NCBI GenBank assembly: GCA_032718475.1
Contig: JAUCBJ010005701.1
Span: forward strand, 1-64,000
DNA from: Nemertoderma westbladi
Taxonomy: Eukaryota; Xenacoelomorpha; Nemertodermatida; Nemertodermatidae
DNA length: 64,000 nt
Reading direction: 5' to 3'
Of the stretch, positions 31,818-44,114 are shown in pieces. A program made the position numbers and the translations under genes. Positions within the stretch are counted from its first letter, which is position 1, and the number at the start of each line of letters is the position of its first letter. The notes below the pieces were generated by a model. That model saw only the letters and a program-made list of their open reading frames with translations, made no database searches and was not told the DNA's origin.

Positions 31818-33770
31818 GAATCATGCCACACATACTGCTGCGGGTCCCTATTCGAACCACCAAACATACTGTAGCGGGTCCCTATTCGAACCACCACACA
31901 TACTGCAGCGGGTCCCTATTCGAACCGCCACACATACTGCTGCGGGTCCCTATTCGAATCATGCCACACATACTGCTGCGGGTCCCTATTCGAACCACCA
32001 AACATACTGTAGCGGGTCCCTATTCGAACCACCACACATACTGCAGCGGGTCCCTAATCGAACCACCACACATACTGCTGCGGGTCCCTATTCGAATCAT
32101 GCCACACATACTGCAGTGGGTCCCTATTCGAACCACCACACATACTGCAGGTCCCTATTCGAACCACCACACATAATGTAGCGGGTCCCTATTCGAACCA
32201 CCACACATACTGCAGCGGGTCCCTATTCGAACCGCCACACATACTGCTGCGGGTCCCTATTCGAACCACCACACATACTGCTGCGGGTCCCTATTCGAAC
32301 CACCACACATACTGCTGCGGGTCCCTATTCGAACCGCCACACATACTGCTGCGGGTCCCTATTCGAACCGACACACATACTGCAGCGGGTCCCTATTCGA
32401 ATCGCCACACATACTGCTGCGGGTCCCTATTCGAACCACCACACATACTGCAGCGGGTCCCTATTCGAACCACCACACATACTGCTGCGGGTCCCTATTC
32501 GAACCACCACACATACTGCTGCGGGTCCCTATTCGAACCGCCACACATACTGCTGCGGGTCCCTATTCGAACCGACACATATACTGCAGCGGGTCCCTAT
32601 TCGAATCGCCACACATACTGCTGCGGGTCCCTATTCGAACCACCACACATAGTGCTGCGGGTCCCTATTCGAACCACCACACATACTGCTGCGGGTCCTT
32701 ATTCGAACCGCCACACATACTGCAGCGGGTCCCTATTCGAACCGCCACACATACTGCTGCGGGTCCCTATTCGAACCGCTACACATACTGTAGCGGGTCC
32801 CTATTCGAACTGCCACACATACTGCTGCGGGTCCCTATTCGAACCGCCACACATACTGCAGCGGGTCCCTATTCGAACCGCCACACATACTGCTGCGGGT
32901 CCCTATTCGAACCGCTACACATACTGTAGCGGGTCCCTATTCGAACCGCCACACATACTGCTGCGGGTCCCTATTCGAACCGCCACACATACTGCTGCGG
33001 ATCCCTATTCGAACCGCCACACATACTGCAGCGGGTCCCTATTCGAACCGCCACACATACTGCAGCGGGTCCCTATTCGAACCGCCACACATACTGCTGC
33101 GGGTCCCTATTCGAACCATGCCACACATACTGTAGCGGGTCCCTATTCGAACCATGCCACACATACTGTAGCGGGTCCCTATTCGAACCGCCACACATAC
33201 TGCAGCGGGTCCCTATTCGAATCGCCACACATACTGCTGCGGGTCCCTATTCGAACCGCCACACATACTGCTGCGGGTCCCTATTCGAACCATGCCACAC
33301 ATACTGTAGCGGGTCCCTATTCGAACCATGCCACACATACTGTAGCGGGTCCCTATTCGAACCGCCACACATACTGCAGCGGGTCCCTATTCGAATCGCC
33401 ACACATACTGCAGCGGGTCCCTATTCGAACCGCCACACATACTGCTGCGGGTCCCTATTCGAACCATTGCACACATACTGTAGTGGGTCCCTATTCGAAC
33501 CATGCCACACATACTGTAGCGGGTCCCTATTCGAACCGCCACACATACTGCAGCGGGTCCCTATTCGAATCGCCACACATACTGCTGCGGGTCCCTATTC
33601 GAACCACCACACATACTGCTGCGGGTCCCTATTCGAACCGCCACACATGCTGCTGCGGGTCCCTATTCGAACCGCCACACATACTGCTGCGGGTCCCTAT
33701 TCGAACCGCCACACATACTGCTGCGGGTCCCTATTCGAACCGACACACATACTGCAGCGGGTCCCTATTC
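31818..33770. repeat. Higher-order block, copy 2, inside the 34-bp array
   Basis: Carries the same marker units as copy 1: shortened unit near 32148, CCTTATTCG near 32697, GGATCCC at 32999 and TGTAGTGGG at 33479. Both copies also share CACATGCTGCTG (31691 and 33643). Only a few point differences separate them. Confidence 0.85.
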
Positions 33771-36078
33771 GAATCGCCACAAATACTGCTGCGGGTCCCT
33801 ATTCGAAACACCACACATACTGCTGCGGGTCCCTATTCGAACCGCCACACATACTGCTGCGGGTCCCTATTCGAACCGCCACACATACTGCAGCGGGTCC
33901 CTATTCGAACCGCCACACATACTGCAGCGGGTCCCTATTCGAACCGCCACACATACTGCTGCGGGTCCCTATTCGAACCGCCACACATACTGCAGCGGGT
34001 CCCTATTCGAACCGCCACACATACTGCAGCGGGTCCCTATTCGAACCGCCACACATACTGCTGCGGGTCCCTATTCGAACCGCCACACATACTGCTGTGT
34101 GTCCCTATTCGCACCGCCACACATACTGCTGCGGATCCCTATTCGAACCGCCACACACACTGCTGCGGGTCCCTATTCGAACCGCCACACATACTGCAGC
34201 GGGTCGCTATTCGAACCGCCACACATACTGCTGCGGGTCCCTATTCGAACCGCCACACATACTGCAGCGGGTCCCTATTCGAACCTCCACACATACTGCA
34301 GCGGGTCCCTATTCGAACCGCCACACATACTGCTGCGGGTCCCTATTTGAACCGCCACACATACTGCTGTGTGTCCCTATTCGCACCGCCACACATACTG
34401 CTGCGGATCCCTATTCGAACCGCCACACATACTGCTGTGGGTCCCTATTCGAACCGCCACACATACTGCTGCGGGTCCCTATTCGAACCGCCACACATAC
34501 TGCTGCGGGTCCCTATTCGAACCACGCCGCACATATTGCTGCGGGTCCCTATTCGAACCACGCCACACATACTGCTGCGGGTCCCTATTCGAACCGCCAC
34601 ACATACTGCTGCGGGTCCCTATTCGAACCACCACACATTCTGATGCGGGTTCCTATTCGAACCGCCACACATACTGCTGCGGGTCCCTATTCGAACCGCC
34701 ACACATACTGCAGCGGGTCCCTATTCATATTCGAACCGCCACACATACTGCTGCGGGTCCCTATTCGAACCACGCCGCACATATTGCTGCGGGTCCCTAT
34801 TCGAACCACGCCACACATACTGCTGCGGGTCCCTATTCGAACCGCCACACATACTGCTGCGGGTCCCTATTCGAACCACCACACATACTGCTGCGGGTAC
34901 CTATTCGAACCGCCACACATACTGCTGCGGGTCCCTATTCGAACCACCACACATTCTGATGCGGGTCCCTATTCGAACCGCCACACATACTGCATTGGTC
35001 CCTATTCCTATTCGAACCGCCACACATACTGCTGCGGGTCCCTATGCGAACCATGCCACACATATTGCTGCGGGTCCCTATTCGAACCGCCACACATACT
35101 GCTGCGGGTCGTTATTCGAACCGCCACACATACTGCTGCGGGTCCCTATTCGAACCATGCCACACATACTGCTGCGTGTCCCTATTCGAACCATGCCACA
35201 CATACTGCTGCGGGTCCCTATTCGAACCGCCACACATACTGCAGCGGGTCCCTATTCGAACCGCCACACATACTGCTGCGGGTCCCTATTCGAACCACCA
35301 CACATACTGCTGCGGGTACCTATTCGAACCGCGTCACATACTGCTGCGGGTCCCTATTCGAACCATGCCACACATACTGTAGCGGGTCCCTATTCGAACC
35401 GCCACACATACTGCAGGGGTCCCTATTCCTATTCGAACCGCCACACATACTGCTGCGGGTCCCTATGCGAACCATGCCACACATATTGCTGCGGGTCCCT
35501 ATTCGAACCGCCACACATACTGCTGCGGGTCGTTATTCGAACCGCCACACATACTGCTGCGGGTCCCTATTCGAACCATGCCACACATACTGCTGCGTGT
35601 CCCTATTCGAACCGCCACACATACTGCTGCGGGTCCCTATTCGAACCATGCCACACATACGGCTGCGGGTCCCTATTCGACCCGCCACACATACTGCTGC
35701 GGGTCCCTATTCGAATCATGCCGCACATACTGCTGCGGGTCCCTATTCGGACCATGCTACACATACTGCTGCGGGTCCTATTCGTACCATGCCACACATA
35801 CGGCTGCGGGTCCCTATTCGAACCACCACACATACTGCTGCGGGTCCCTATTCGAACCATGCCACACATACTGCCTCGGGTCCCTATTCGAACCATTCCA
35901 CACATACTGCTGCGGGTCCCTATTCGAACCACCACAGATACTGCTGCGGGTCCCTATTCGTACCATGCCACACATACTGCTGCGGGTCCCTATTCGAACA
36001 GCCACACATACTGCCGCGGGTCCCTATTCGAACCGCCACACATACCCTACTCGAACCGCCACACATACTGCTGCGGGT

Positions 36079-38063
36079 ATTGAAAATGTTACATTAAATC
36101 ACCAAAATATTAATTAAATTGCAGATTCTCTGACTCCGTACATTGAACAACAGCACCCATACTGCAACCATTCTTTAGAATGTTGTATTACCTGAATGGA
36201 AATGGGGACACTTGAAACCATCGCATTATTATACTGGGGTAGGTGAAATTTTCAAAACTCAAATACAAATTTACACACGTATTCGACAGGTTTGGTTCGA
36301 ACAGGGGACATCACCGAAATGACCTGGAATTTTCAGAATCCATGAATTTTAGTACGTAGATTCCAGTTTTGATATCATATTTGCTTTAATTTTTGCAATC
36401 ATTGAACAAGTCCACCTACACATAGAGTGAGCTAAGCCGGCCCATACCCATGCGAAGTACAGCATACCAGTCTTTCTGTTGTTATATTTCACTTTGCAGT
36501 TTACCCCAATGCTACGCCTGTCTGGCTGATCATTTGTTGTGCCGACGCACTATTTATTCAGAGTTGTGCGCATTCAGTGGGTCTGATTATTTGACAATTG
36601 TGGTGACATCACTCCAGTGCTTCCACTACCGGGTGTGGTACCACTACGGGGTGTGGTACCACTACGGGGTGTGGTACTACTACGGTGTGTGGTACCACTA
36701 CGGTGTGTGGTACCACTACGGGGCTAGGTACCACGGCCATTATTGTGTTGCCACTACGCGGCTAGGTACCACGGTCATTATTGTGCTGTCACTACGGGAT
36801 GTGGAACCACTACGGGGTATGGTACCACGGCCATTATTGGTCCTCTATCATATGCCACGGTTTGTTTCAGTTGTAGGGTTTCGCATTCGCTACTGTACTA
36901 GAACCGCTCAAATGTGTATACTGTAGTTCACACTTTCAAGAATTCAAGAAGTTCTGTCTAACGATCCAGACATTGACCTACTTCTTCGGGTAGGCCACTA
37001 AAATTCTCTATTTTTGGTTGGAAGTCTCACGCTCTAATAACCATTCAGCTAGCGGCTCAGGTAAAAGGTAGACTTAGAAATACTATCGGTTACCATGTAT
37101 GTCCGCAATTTAACTCCTGTCAATGCCATCAATTATGCTGCCACTGTGCTCAACCATACAGTACTTGGCCGTCTTTAACCTCTCGCTCTCACTACAATGT
37201 AAAGAAAACACCAACAAAAAGTTATAATAATATGAAACCACTTATTCACCCATAACGCCAATAATAATTTATTTTTAGGTCGTTTAGTTTCGGTCCTGGG
37301 TTGGGATGTACGGAACCTAAGATTATAAGTAACATAAGAACAGTGAGAGCAACTGTTGAGTAAATCAAAGACAGTGAAACGGAAGATTTTAAAGGCGTGA
37401 ATTTGCATAAGATATTTGAGTTGTTTTGTTTCTAAGTTGTTCGCATTTTGTTTGATATATTCCATTCTGTACTTTGATTTGATTAAATGGGGTAATTTAG
37501 AAAAGGAGATTTTCTGTTAGAGCCTTAATTAAGTTTGTAAAGTGAAAGTGATGTGGTAGATGTAATCAGAATCTAATGTAGGAGTAATACTAAAGAGAGT
37601 TATCTATGTGATACTCAATTCACCTGAATTATATATTCAATGAGATCGGAAGTAACACAAGATAATGAATGTACCAATACAACACACAGAGAGCGGGAGA
37701 TTCGTACACTAGGGGGGGGGGACCAATTAGTAAAAAGGGCGTTTACAGATTACAGAAACTCAGGAGATAGTTTGTAATATGTTGGAATATTATGAGGTGA
37801 GAGGTGTGAACATGTAGTAATCCTAATTATGCATCCTAATTATCATATAAGAGACACTTGAATCATTGAGGGATTCCGAACTATCTAGACCCAACGGGAT
37901 CTACTCACAAAATAATAGCCACAATACGAAGGGTAAATATTATCGAAATATACTTTTATAATCGCTTATAAAATTACTTTGAGTGAAAATCTGCCTCCGC
38001 AGTTTAACATGGATGGTGAGTTGAAATAGTCTTGTTTCAAATTGTAAGTCAATCTATAATCAG
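36079..38063. other. Unassigned region after the 34-bp array
   Basis: No recognised gene. The ORFs at 36450-36926 (partly repeat) and 37175-37465 (minus strand, hydrophobic stretches) have no known motif. A 9-base G run lies near 37711. Confidence 0.4.
36629..36832. repeat. 18-bp imperfect repeat with GGTACC sites
   Basis: Five or six adjacent copies of GTGTGGTACCACTACGGG, then spaced copies with GCTAGGTACCACGG and CCATTATTGTGCTG links. GTGGTACCAC is palindromic. Confidence 0.8.
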
Positions 38064-38589
38064 ACTGCTGCATTGAAGCTGCACATTGAGATGCTATGTC
38101 GACTTAACAAAAATATTTTGACACCACCATGCAATCCACAATTGGCAAGTCCAATGCAGCATGCATTAAGAATGCTATGCCGGCTTATCAACAAAGTTGC
38201 ACCACCACAATTCCCTATCTCCCATGACTTTCGCGAGATTATTCGCATCTTCAAGGCCAGTGTTCTTTATGAGGCGTCTCACGAAAGCCATGGGCTGTCC
38301 ACCATGCTTGTTATTCTGCATGGGGCTGCCAAAGCACTAGATTTTGCACAGGATGTTCCTCACGGCGAAATCAATGCCCTGCAAAGCAGAGTCGGCTTTG
38401 TTCTAGTGTTAAGCTTGGGGGAACCAATGAGACACCTCCAATGTTATATAGTGTCTGGTTGGAGATATGTGTATTGTACTTGAAACAGTGAACCCGGCGT
38501 AGCATTCTTGTGAATGTGCCAACCAGGGATTTGGTGTCCTCAGCAGTTAGAGTCCTTCAAGGACTCCCATGATAGAGGAGTACTGGAGT
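38064..38589 (-). mobile_element. 3' end of another LINE B copy
   Basis: Plus-strand sequence matches 19290-19740: GAATGCTATGCCGGCTTATC, the ACCACCACAATTCCCTATCT..CCATGA string, GGAACCAATGAGACACCTCC and TGGTGTCCTCAGCAGTTAGA. It covers only the C-terminal coding part and 3' end, with small indels, so it is a dead 5'-truncated copy. Confidence 0.85.
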
Positions 38590-39008
38590 TATTTATTAAT
38601 GTCCTGAGCACTAATAAGGGCCCCAGCCGTAACAAGAAGACTTAAAGGATAAATGTCGGATAACCGCCACAACATATTATAATTAAAATTTCATAGCAGC
38701 GGGATATGTAATAAACTGACATAGTTTTCAGACTCAACGTCACGTATACAATATACATACTGTATTTGTCAGAATTATATTGTCTTAAATTGTCACATAA
38801 TTGGAACCTACTTACTTCTTACTGTATCGAAAGACACCCCCTGCCTAAATTCTTGACCTACAAATACCTACTATGTACCGAACGCAAGGTCCAGCTGTCT
38901 TTTAAACCACCGCTATTTCTGACGGCGATTTCATTTTAATGTCATGCTTGATTTGATGATAATAAATAATCATCAGCGAATCTTTGGAATTTAGGTTTAT
39001 ATTATTGT
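38590..39008. other. Unassigned AT-rich spacer
   Basis: Nothing recognised between the LINE fragment and the U1-like sequence. Confidence 0.4.
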
Positions 39009-39168
39009 AAGGAGCCTGCGCGAACGCAAGCTCAGCTAACACAAACTTAGCACCCGAGTTTCCTCGATTTGAGAAAATCGCAGGGGTCAACCCAAGCGGA
39101 GTGCAATGCAAGGGCCTCACCCTGGGGGAACCCCATTCTTGATCGTGGTTAACCCCTGTGCCAGGTAA
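39009..39168 (-). pseudogene. U1 snRNA-like sequence, 5' end cut by a MITE
   Basis: Read on the minus strand from 39168 the sequence follows U1 snRNA along its whole length. It has TTACCTGGCA (5' splice-site pairing region without its first four bases), ACCACGATCAAGAA (stem-loop 1), CCCAGGGTGAGGC, the U1A-binding loop ATTGCACTCCG, TTGACCCCTGCGATTT, GGAAACTCG, and a final stem-loop GAGCTTGCG-TTCG-CGCAGGCTC. The last stem pairs although its bases differ from the vertebrate form I know. The Sm site is weak (CTAAGTTTGTG, where AATTTGTGG is usual). The element at 39169-40219 abuts base 5, removing the first bases and separating the body from any promoter. It is probably a decayed U1 copy. Confidence 0.82.
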
Positions 39169-40219
39169 AGGCCATGATACACCACAGGAGCGGCGAGCGG
39201 CAGCGGCGGGCGGCCGCGGCGAGCGGCCGCAGTGAGCGGCCACTTTTGGTATGATACACCAGAGGAGCGGCGAGCGGCAGCGGCGGGCGGCAGCGGCGGG
39301 CGGCCGCGGCGAGCAGCCGAAATGAGCTTGCCATTTTATATTCTAGAATTAATTATATAGATAAATTAAATAGTATTGATTATAAGATCTCCTCACTAGT
39401 GCAAATTGAATTACACATCCCCAAAATATTTAGTACTTCGACGACTTTTAAATAACACCTTGAGTATAACTGATATTATTTATTCTAGAATGTTTGTGTT
39501 TTTACACATGATGCCACGAAATAGCCCTACGGTATAGTGGGATTTTCTTATGATACCGCGAGTCATTACCCCGATCCGCCCCAATATTTTAAAGTTATAT
39601 TTTATTTATTTAAAAAAGTGCACAATAAGATATTAAGATATATTAAAATAACAATTACAAGATCTTTTAAAATGGATGGTAGTAGAGGTGAGGTAATAGA
39701 AAGTAAAATCTTGGCGTGTGCTTTATCAATGAAGTGATTGTTTTGTTTATCCCGAGCGTCTAGCAACGCAGCACAATCTCGAAAATAGTTTCCATGGCAT
39801 CATATGATCGCCGTGCCTGACACCCCACCCCGACCATTATTTGCAATTAGGTAGTACAAATAGAAAGTTTTGCTAAAAACACACACTAGTGCCTAATTGC
39901 ATATAAATTACAACATTTCTGCAGTTGTTTGTGCCGAGTAAAAAAAAATCACGAAATGCCCCCAGTCTTTCCTTTTTTCATGTGATCAGATCCAATCTTT
40001 ATTATTGGTGAAAAACACAGAAGCCGCTCACTGCCGACGCTCGCCGCTCAAAAAATAGAGCAAGTTCTAAAAGGGCAGTGGGCTGCAGCGGCGAGCTGCA
40101 GCGGCCATTTGTGGTGTATCATCACCCATAGAAAATAATGTGTTCTATTTTTAAAAAGTGGCCGCTTGCCGCAGCCGCTCGCCACTGCCGCTCGCCGCTC
40201 CTGTGGTGTATCATGGCCT
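39169..40219. mobile_element. PIF/Harbinger-type MITE with GC-rich inverted repeats
   Basis: Inverted ends start AGGCCATGATACACCACAGG and continue AGCGGCGAGCGGCAG, a perfect match of about 35 bases that becomes imperfect over about 65. TAA flanks both sides (39166-39168 and 40220-40222), fitting the 3-bp TWA duplication of PIF/Harbinger elements. A second inner pair of ATGATACACCA-plus-GCGGCGAGC sequences lies at about 39251-39320 and 40020-40125. The interior is AT-rich with no transposase. The short ORF at 39537-39737 has no motif I recognise. Confidence 0.85.
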
Positions 40220-43200
40220 TAATTTTGACTACTGGTACCCACTGTATCACTGAATATTTTCGATTATCAGTATGTTCTACTTCTAGAATAACAAAATAGC
40301 CCAACTATATTGTAATATACTATATATTGTAGTTGGTATTTTTATACCAATTTAATCATATTATATTATTAATTCTTTGAGATGTCAATGAATACCGCTG
40401 CTGAAGAGAACGGGTTCTGACAGTATGAAGGTAGATGTTGTTTCTCATTTAAATTGTCTCTTATAGTAAGACATTGTGTTAAGTTTGAAATATAATGAAA
40501 TATTAACACAGTAAAGTAAATATTCATCGCATTCAATGAGTACGTTTATATTTACATCTTTAATTATATTTTTCGAATTGTCTTAGAAAAGTTAATTTAT
40601 AAATAGAAATCTAGTATTATCCATAATTAAGATTTAATATAACTTATATAAGAAAATGATAACATCAATAACAATTGAAACGGCTAGTTCGAAAAGGGCC
40701 AATCTGCATGCAAAAAATTGATTGTTGAGGAAAAATAAAAAGCTGTCTATTTTCATTAAAATCAATCCATTGAGTGTAAATTCCATTATGCTGCCGGACC
40801 AAAACAGTTACATTTCGAAAAGTTATACTTCATTCTATTTTAAATTTTACAGATAGGCCATTTTGAACCCAATAACAAAATTATTGTCGTTATTGCTCCA
40901 TATTTGAAGTAGTCCTTTTTCAGCTATTTTTGCCATATTAGCCCTTCTCTAAGTCTATGTCTAATTAACCATAATTATTTTTTAGTTTGATTGATGACGT
41001 GCTTTTTTACATGTAAATACGTTTTTATTAGCTCTATGGTGATTGAATGAATACGTTTGCACTTGATAGGGCTACACGAATCCATATGTAGGCCTATATT
41101 ACTCTTGGAACTTAATCTACATCACTTATTTCACGATTAAATTGATAGCACAGATAGTACAGTAATCTTCTGCAATGGTAGACGCCCAATGTCTAGTGCA
41201 GGCTGTATAACCCTAACACACCAATGTAGACTTCAGTATTGCAGAACTTATTGATGCTTATTCTCAAATTTCCCTCATCACATTTCATTGTAATTGCAAC
41301 TAATTTGCAAATGAGTTCTAGAAGGACCTACATATCGGTCGTAGTTAGTGCCTTTTCGAACTCAATCCAAAAAAATTCAAATTTTATTTTTCAGTTTTTT
41401 AATATATAGAAGGAGTTGAGATAAGGCTTTATTCTATATATAATAGAATATAATAATAATGTATAATAATAATATATAATAATATTCTCTGTATATATTA
41501 TATATTAGGTCTGACGTAGCCCGGTAGGGCGAAAACGTTCACCAAATTCAGCGTTTCATTATAATATTCAGCCAGTGTAGACCCCTAATACTTACCTATA
41601 TGCTATACTTTGCTTATGGTAATTTATATTTATTATTATTTATTCTATAGGTCTAGTCTTTTCCTGTACGTTTTAGTAAAGCTGGGGTTAACTTACAATA
41701 CTATACGTACTCTATCAAACTTACTTATATAATTATATAGTAAGAAGTGATTTCTATAGCTGTTTTAAGTTTTTACAATGGATTGTTTATTGTTCGTTAA
41801 TGTCTGTATGAGTTTGAATGTTCAGCAGCTATTGTTAGTTCAATTCTTGTTGTTTGCATCATTTTGAAGAAAATAGTACCATCTGACCTTATCTGGACTC
41901 GTTCGTTCGGGGTAATTCCATGACGAATGGTCTGGAATTATTGGAATTTCGTTTGTTCGTTGATGGCAGAACCAACTCAATAATACGTGCAACAACTCTA
42001 ACAAACGTTTCCTGTAAAATACTGTATTTACTGCAACTACAGTTAAATATAATATTAAAAAGTTAATCAAGTAAATAGTATCCGGCAAATTTTACCCACG
42101 TAAAAAGTGATGCCGGGTGGCCCTGTCTGCTCGGTCATGGACCAATGGCCCTCCCTCTGGGACACCACTGCCAATCTGTATGGGTTGCCTCTATGTTGCA
42201 TACTTTGAACTCATATTAATACACAATAAGGAGCAGGTGGCTGCTAATACCTGGTATGGTGCTATTAAAATCTCATAGGCATGTTGGCTATACAACAAAT
42301 TGAATTGTTAATCTTTCTTTATAACTTCCACTCTGCTTCCCTTTACCCTGTTATCTGATTGGTTAGTGGATTCCATTGTCAGATTCTTATTGGTTGGTGG
42401 ATTATGTTGGCAGGGCAGTTCATTTATATTTCTCCCCAGTTAATCATGGTAACTATTCCTTAAAATTATTATTATGTTATCTTTATTTACATTATAGGTT
42501 TTCAGTTATTAAATTTTAATATAAGATAATATAACTTTATATGTATATCGCAATGTATTTTTTCAGTTTCCTAACACCTTATATAATAAAATATAAAAAA
42601 GTATATAAGTACTAGTAGTAATATATAACTGTATAATAATATCACGTTAATATAAATTTTGTATGGGAAATATTTTATAGATCATTCTACTATTGAATAA
42701 ACCCGATTTTTTTTAAGCATTTAATTAAATATACTAGCGCCCATATTATGTATGGAAATTTTATATAGGAATAATTTTAATTCTTTAAATTTCTCCTTAT
42801 TTAAGTGTTTTATAGCGGGAGTGCTTGTTTCTCTCTTACTCTTACAACCTGTACAGATACTAATTCGTTTATTGTTTTGGTTAGATTCAGCCCGTCTGTA
42901 ACCTGTTTTTTTTTGTGAAAACCTTCTTCACATCGGGTAAACATCAAAGTGAAATATAACAGGCATACTTCACATGGACCCACAAGAGTATTAAATATTT
43001 AGGTTCAATTAATTATAGAGACGTTTATTTTCATATATCATATCGGGTGCCAGATTTTGCCACATACGTAATTTTTATTCGAAAATATAAATATTAGGTA
43101 AATTATTAGGACGACGAGGTGTATTATATTAAAGGAATTAGAGTACAAGCCTTGTGGGGGAAGCAATCCGAGTCGAAATAATTCAGTATTCATACACTCA

Positions 43201-43629
43201 TAGTTTGTAATTTGTTTCTCTAAAAATAAGTGGTTCGATATTCAATTTTTTTCTGAAAATTATAATCAAAGCTAATGGAATTCCATTAACATCACAGCTC
43301 GTCACTCATACAAATGCGATTTTCACGAATTTGTTCAATTTATGCTAACAAGAACAAATGTATGATTTTTTTAAAATTAAAACTCAGATATAAATAATTA
43401 ACAGTTATGAATTATAAATTAGTTATAAATGTTTTAAATGAGGGAAACATATTTTATTCCAAAATTGTAACATTACTCAACGCCGTTAGTATTAACAGCG
43501 AGTTGTTATTTAGCACTTTACAACTTTAGAGGATATTACATCATTGTATTGGCCTACACATTTAGTATTGTATTTGGTGTTATTGTTTACGTGGTAACCA
43601 TGACGGGGTTAAGTAATGTCCCCATTACC
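40220..43629. other. Long AT-rich region with few recognisable features
   Basis: Contains a (TAA/TA)-rich microsatellite near 41450-41510 and the hammerhead-like motif at 41495-41560. The minus-strand ORF at 41840-42088 (82 codons, hydrophobic N-terminus) has no family I can name. Two inverted CCAAT boxes, CTGATTGGTTAG and CTTATTGGTTGG, lie near 42355 and 42388 in a less AT-rich stretch. Confidence 0.4.
41495..41560 (+). ncRNA. Possible degenerate hammerhead ribozyme
   Basis: CTGACGT (41511-41517) is followed by stem II, GCCC-GGTA-GGGC (41519-41530), then GAAA. AACG then pairs with CGTT about 16 bases on, as in stem III, and AT-rich flanks could form stem I. This matches the hammerhead order CUGANGA-stem-GAAA-stem III except that the last core A is U. 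A GGGCGAAAACGTT string of this kind is known to me from Penelope-like and related retroelements. Confidence 0.3.
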
Positions 43630-44007
43630 TACCGGTAGGCGGGGTATAGCTATTAATAACCAGTAGGGCCTCACTATATTATTATAACATTGCTCCAAAC
43701 GCCGCGGTAAATATAAGCTACAGTAACTTACTTATAACATAATTTATGTCATTTTTACATTTATTCATACAGCAACTAATATAATTTGTGCAGTTTCTAT
43801 CACTTATAATGTATATGTACAATCACTTCGTAATGTTAAAATTTTGGAATAAAACTACATACATACTTTTTGCAAAGTACTTTACAGTGTTCTGATCATC
43901 GTGGCTTTATTTTCACTCACTCACTAACGTTCGTTCATGTAACAAAGCCACTCGGATCATCACACCGTAAAGTGCTACTTTACACACAAGTATGTAAATA
44001 GTTAGAA
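43630..44007. repeat. Dispersed repeat with a conserved hairpin, copy 1
   Basis: About 370 bases are closely similar to 57770-58151. Shared strings include AGCTATTAATAACCAGTA, GCTCCAAACGCCG, TATAATGTATATGTACAATC and GTGGCTTTATTTTCACTCAC. Within it, TACTTTACAGTGTTCTGATC..GTGGCTTT (about 43878-43908) pairs imperfectly with AAAGCCAC..GATCATCACACCGTAAAGTG (about 43945-43975). Confidence 0.8.
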
Positions 44008-44114
44008 CATTCAATGTAGTTATAATTTAGGAGCATTATCTATGGTGAATTAATATATTATTTTTGTATTTGGCTAGGAACGTCGGAAATTGTCCTCATT
44101 TTTTCCGGTATTGG

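Larger units (their letters stand above)
27970..36078. repeat. 8.1-kb array of a 34-bp satellite
   Basis: About 235 copies of a 34-bp unit built from CATACTGCTGCGGGTCCCTA and TTCGAACCGCCACA. Variation is concentrated at two places: CTGCTG / CTGCAG / CTGTAG, and AACCGCC / AACCACC / AACCATGCC / AATCGCC, the ATG form adding about 3 bases. Because 34 is not a multiple of 3, any frame cycles through all three readings every 102 bases, giving false ORFs of up to 876 codons. The right part (after about 34700) is more degenerate, with CTATTCATATTCG and ATTCCTATTCG variants. Each unit holds TTCGAA, and many hold CTGCAG. Confidence 0.98.

Noticed and set aside
27970-36078. CRISPR array
   Set aside because: Repeats are directly adjacent with no unique spacers, and the window is from an animal genome.
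27970-36078. Array of tRNA-like or Pol III genes because of GGTTCGAAT in each unit
   Set aside because: No A-box at proper spacing and no T-stem pairing; the last two B-box bases differ in every unit.
28394-36117. ORFs of 494, 663 and 876 codons in the 34-bp array
   Set aside because: The peptide repeats every 34 residues simply because 34 bases cycle through the three frames. There is no start context, domain or splice signal.
36450-36926. 158-codon ORF
   Set aside because: Half of it is the GTGTGGTACCAC repeat; no domain is visible.
41840-42088. 82-codon minus-strand ORF as a gene
   Set aside because: Some protein-like composition, but no known motif, splice signals or neighbours to support it.
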